A model generated the notes under the pieces. The model did not search any database and had not been told where the DNA came from. It saw only the letters and a list, made by a program, of their open reading frames with translations. The position numbers were made by a program, and so were the translations under genes. This document shows positions 5,648-6,703 of a DNA stretch of 6,703 nt, one piece after another. The stretch's first letter is position 1, and every line of letters begins with the position of its first letter. Source of the DNA: an uncultured bacterium (GTDB lineage Bacteria > Verrucomicrobiota > Kiritimatiellia > RFP12 > UBA1067); NCBI GenBank assembly GCA_902779075.1, contig CACZAK010000231.1:1-6703 (forward strand). Reading direction: 5' to 3'.

Positions 5648-6703
5648 ATGAAGAATAAGAGTAAAGCTTTTTTCGCATTTGCGCTTGCCGTTTCGATGAT
5701 GAGCGGTGCTGAAGTGAAGTCGTGCAGACTCACGTTTTCAGGTTACGAGGGCAAGGAGGCGCTGAAGGACTTTCCCGTGCTCATTAAGATCCCCGACGGG
5801 CTGACGGGGTTCGACTACAGGGATTCGGCCTCTGATGGAGGCGATATGGCTTTCTTTGGCGTGGACGGCCAGCCGCTTGCATACGAGATCGACACGTGGG
5901 ATCCCGAAGGAACATCATATATTTGGGTGCGTGTGCCGGAACTGACTAAGGCAACTACGATCACGGCGCGGTGGGGCGTGTCCTGTGCGAAGACGTTCTC
6001 GTCTTCGCCACGTACGGCTTGGAACGACGACTATCTTGCCGTGTGGCACTTCTCGAAGTTCAAGAAGGGGGTTACGAAAGATTCCAAGTACGGCCTTGCC
6101 GCCGAGCTACGCGGCAAGGACATGCGCAAATTCATCCATGCCGAAGGGCTTGTGGGAAAATCTTACTTCTCCTCGTCGCAGACTACGACTGCGGGTCCAT
6201 ATCTCCAGATAGAAAAGGACGACCGCTGGACAGCCTACGGCAAGACAGGCAAGCTTACGGTCTCGTTCCTCCTGAACAGCGCAATCCCTGTAAAGGACGT
6301 TGGCGACCGATATGCCCGCGTCATTTCCTCCAAGCCCTTCAAGGGCCATCCAAAGGGCATTGACGTGGTGGTGCGCGGGGGCGAAGACGTCTATGCGTGC
6401 GGACAGGGAAAGACGAACTTCATGTTCTGCACAAAGGGCAACGTGGGCAGCGATCTTTATTCCTTCCATGACGGCTGGGCGTATGTGACGGTGGTCTATG
6501 ACGGCGTGGCGCAGGAGGCTCGCATCTACTACAACGGCCGCCTTGGAAGCACGAAGCGCGGGGCCGTGTTTGCGCCGACGGTCTCTGATTGGCCTCTCGC
6601 GATTGGGCACTACGGCGACGCCGTCCGTCTTGAACCGCAGGGCCATGAGTGCTTCTTCTGCGGCTACATCGACGAGGTGCGTCTCTCCAAGGCGGCGCTT
6701 TCG
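5648..6703 (+). CDS. Secreted DUF2341-LamG-like lectin-fold protein, 3' end beyond the window
   Basis: The frame stays open for 352 codons from ATG 5648 to the last base of the window, so the C-terminus is missing. The start is set by AAGGAG at 5638-5643 and a Sec signal peptide (MKNKSKAFFAFALAVSMMSGA, cleaved near residue 21, no lipobox Cys). Residues about 24-111 match DUF2341: FSGYEGKEALKDFPVLIKI, AYEIDTWDPEGTSYIWVRVP and a closing RWG. Residues about 127-350 match a LamG/concanavalin-A-like jelly roll: YLAVWHFS, DGWAYVTVVYDG, ARIYYNGR and GYIDEVRLSKAAL. This pair is common in large exported proteins of Kiritimatiellota and relatives, where it probably binds glycans or serves adhesion; no catalytic domain is visible in the part present. 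It follows the GH97-GH92 gene by 201 bases with its own likely promoter, so it may be independently transcribed. Confidence 0.85.
   Translation, partial: MKNKSKAFFAFALAVSMMSGAEVKSCRLTFSGYEGKEALKDFPVLIKIPDGLTGFDYRDSASDGGDMAFFGVDGQPLAYEIDTWDPEGTSYIWVRVPELTKATTITARWGVSCAKTFSSSPRTAWNDDYLAVWHFSKFKKGVTKDSKYGLAAELRGKDMRKFIHAEGLVGKSYFSSSQTTTAGPYLQIEKDDRWTAYGKTGKLTVSFLLNSAIPVKDVGDRYARVISSKPFKGHPKGIDVVVRGGEDVYACGQGKTNFMFCTKGNVGSDLYSFHDGWAYVTVVYDGVAQEARIYYNGRLGSTKRGAVFAPTVSDWPLAIGHYGDAVRLEPQGHECFFCGYIDEVRLSKAALS

Noticed and set aside
5971..6363. Plus-strand open frame inside the DUF2341-LamG gene
   Set aside because: It is out of frame with the DUF2341-LamG reading, which is continuous across it and shows domain motifs on both sides.

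Overview
The window looks like a piece of a genome from the PVC group, most likely a gut-type Kiritimatiellota (or close Lentisphaerota/Verrucomicrobiota) bacterium. This is an inference from protein style. The first gene ends in a C-terminal module with a DSDGDG calcium-loop motif followed by a LGTDPT motif and a short beta-rich tail. The last gene pairs DUF2341 with a LamG-like domain. Both architectures recur in secreted proteins of that phylum. There are no SusC/SusD-like genes, rRNA, tRNA, CRISPR or transposase genes, and every real gene is on the + strand.

Layout. Bases 1-86 are a very GC-rich, hairpin-dense stretch that ends at an in-frame stop. Directly after it an open frame carries the remains of a multidomain secreted protein (stop at 1583). 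Its natural N-terminus is missing, so 1-86 is probably a junction, rearrangement or assembly edge. Bases 1584-1828 are a regulatory intergenic region. It holds a perfect 11-bp-arm palindrome, two perfect 10-bp direct repeats bracketing a -35 element, a good TATAAT -10 and an eight-codon leader ORF whose stop overlaps the next start codon. From 1829 to 5446 runs one large gene for a secreted two-enzyme protein: an N-terminal GH97 glycosidase joined by a short linker to a complete C-terminal GH92 alpha-mannosidase. Bases 5447-5647 hold a second promoter and a long leader. From 5648 to the window end is a DUF2341-LamG secreted protein, cut by the window edge.

Working together. All three proteins appear to be exported and have carbohydrate-related or adhesive beta-sandwich domains, so the region reads as a small glycan-degradation or surface-binding locus. 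The most notable item is the GH97-GH92 fusion. It couples a probable alpha-glucosidase/alpha-galactosidase-type module with a Ca-dependent exo-alpha-mannosidase in one polypeptide, which suggests stepwise removal of capped alpha-mannose chains such as N-glycans or mannans. The substrate is inference only. The GH97 half belongs to a branch lacking the usual retaining nucleophile, so its activity is open.
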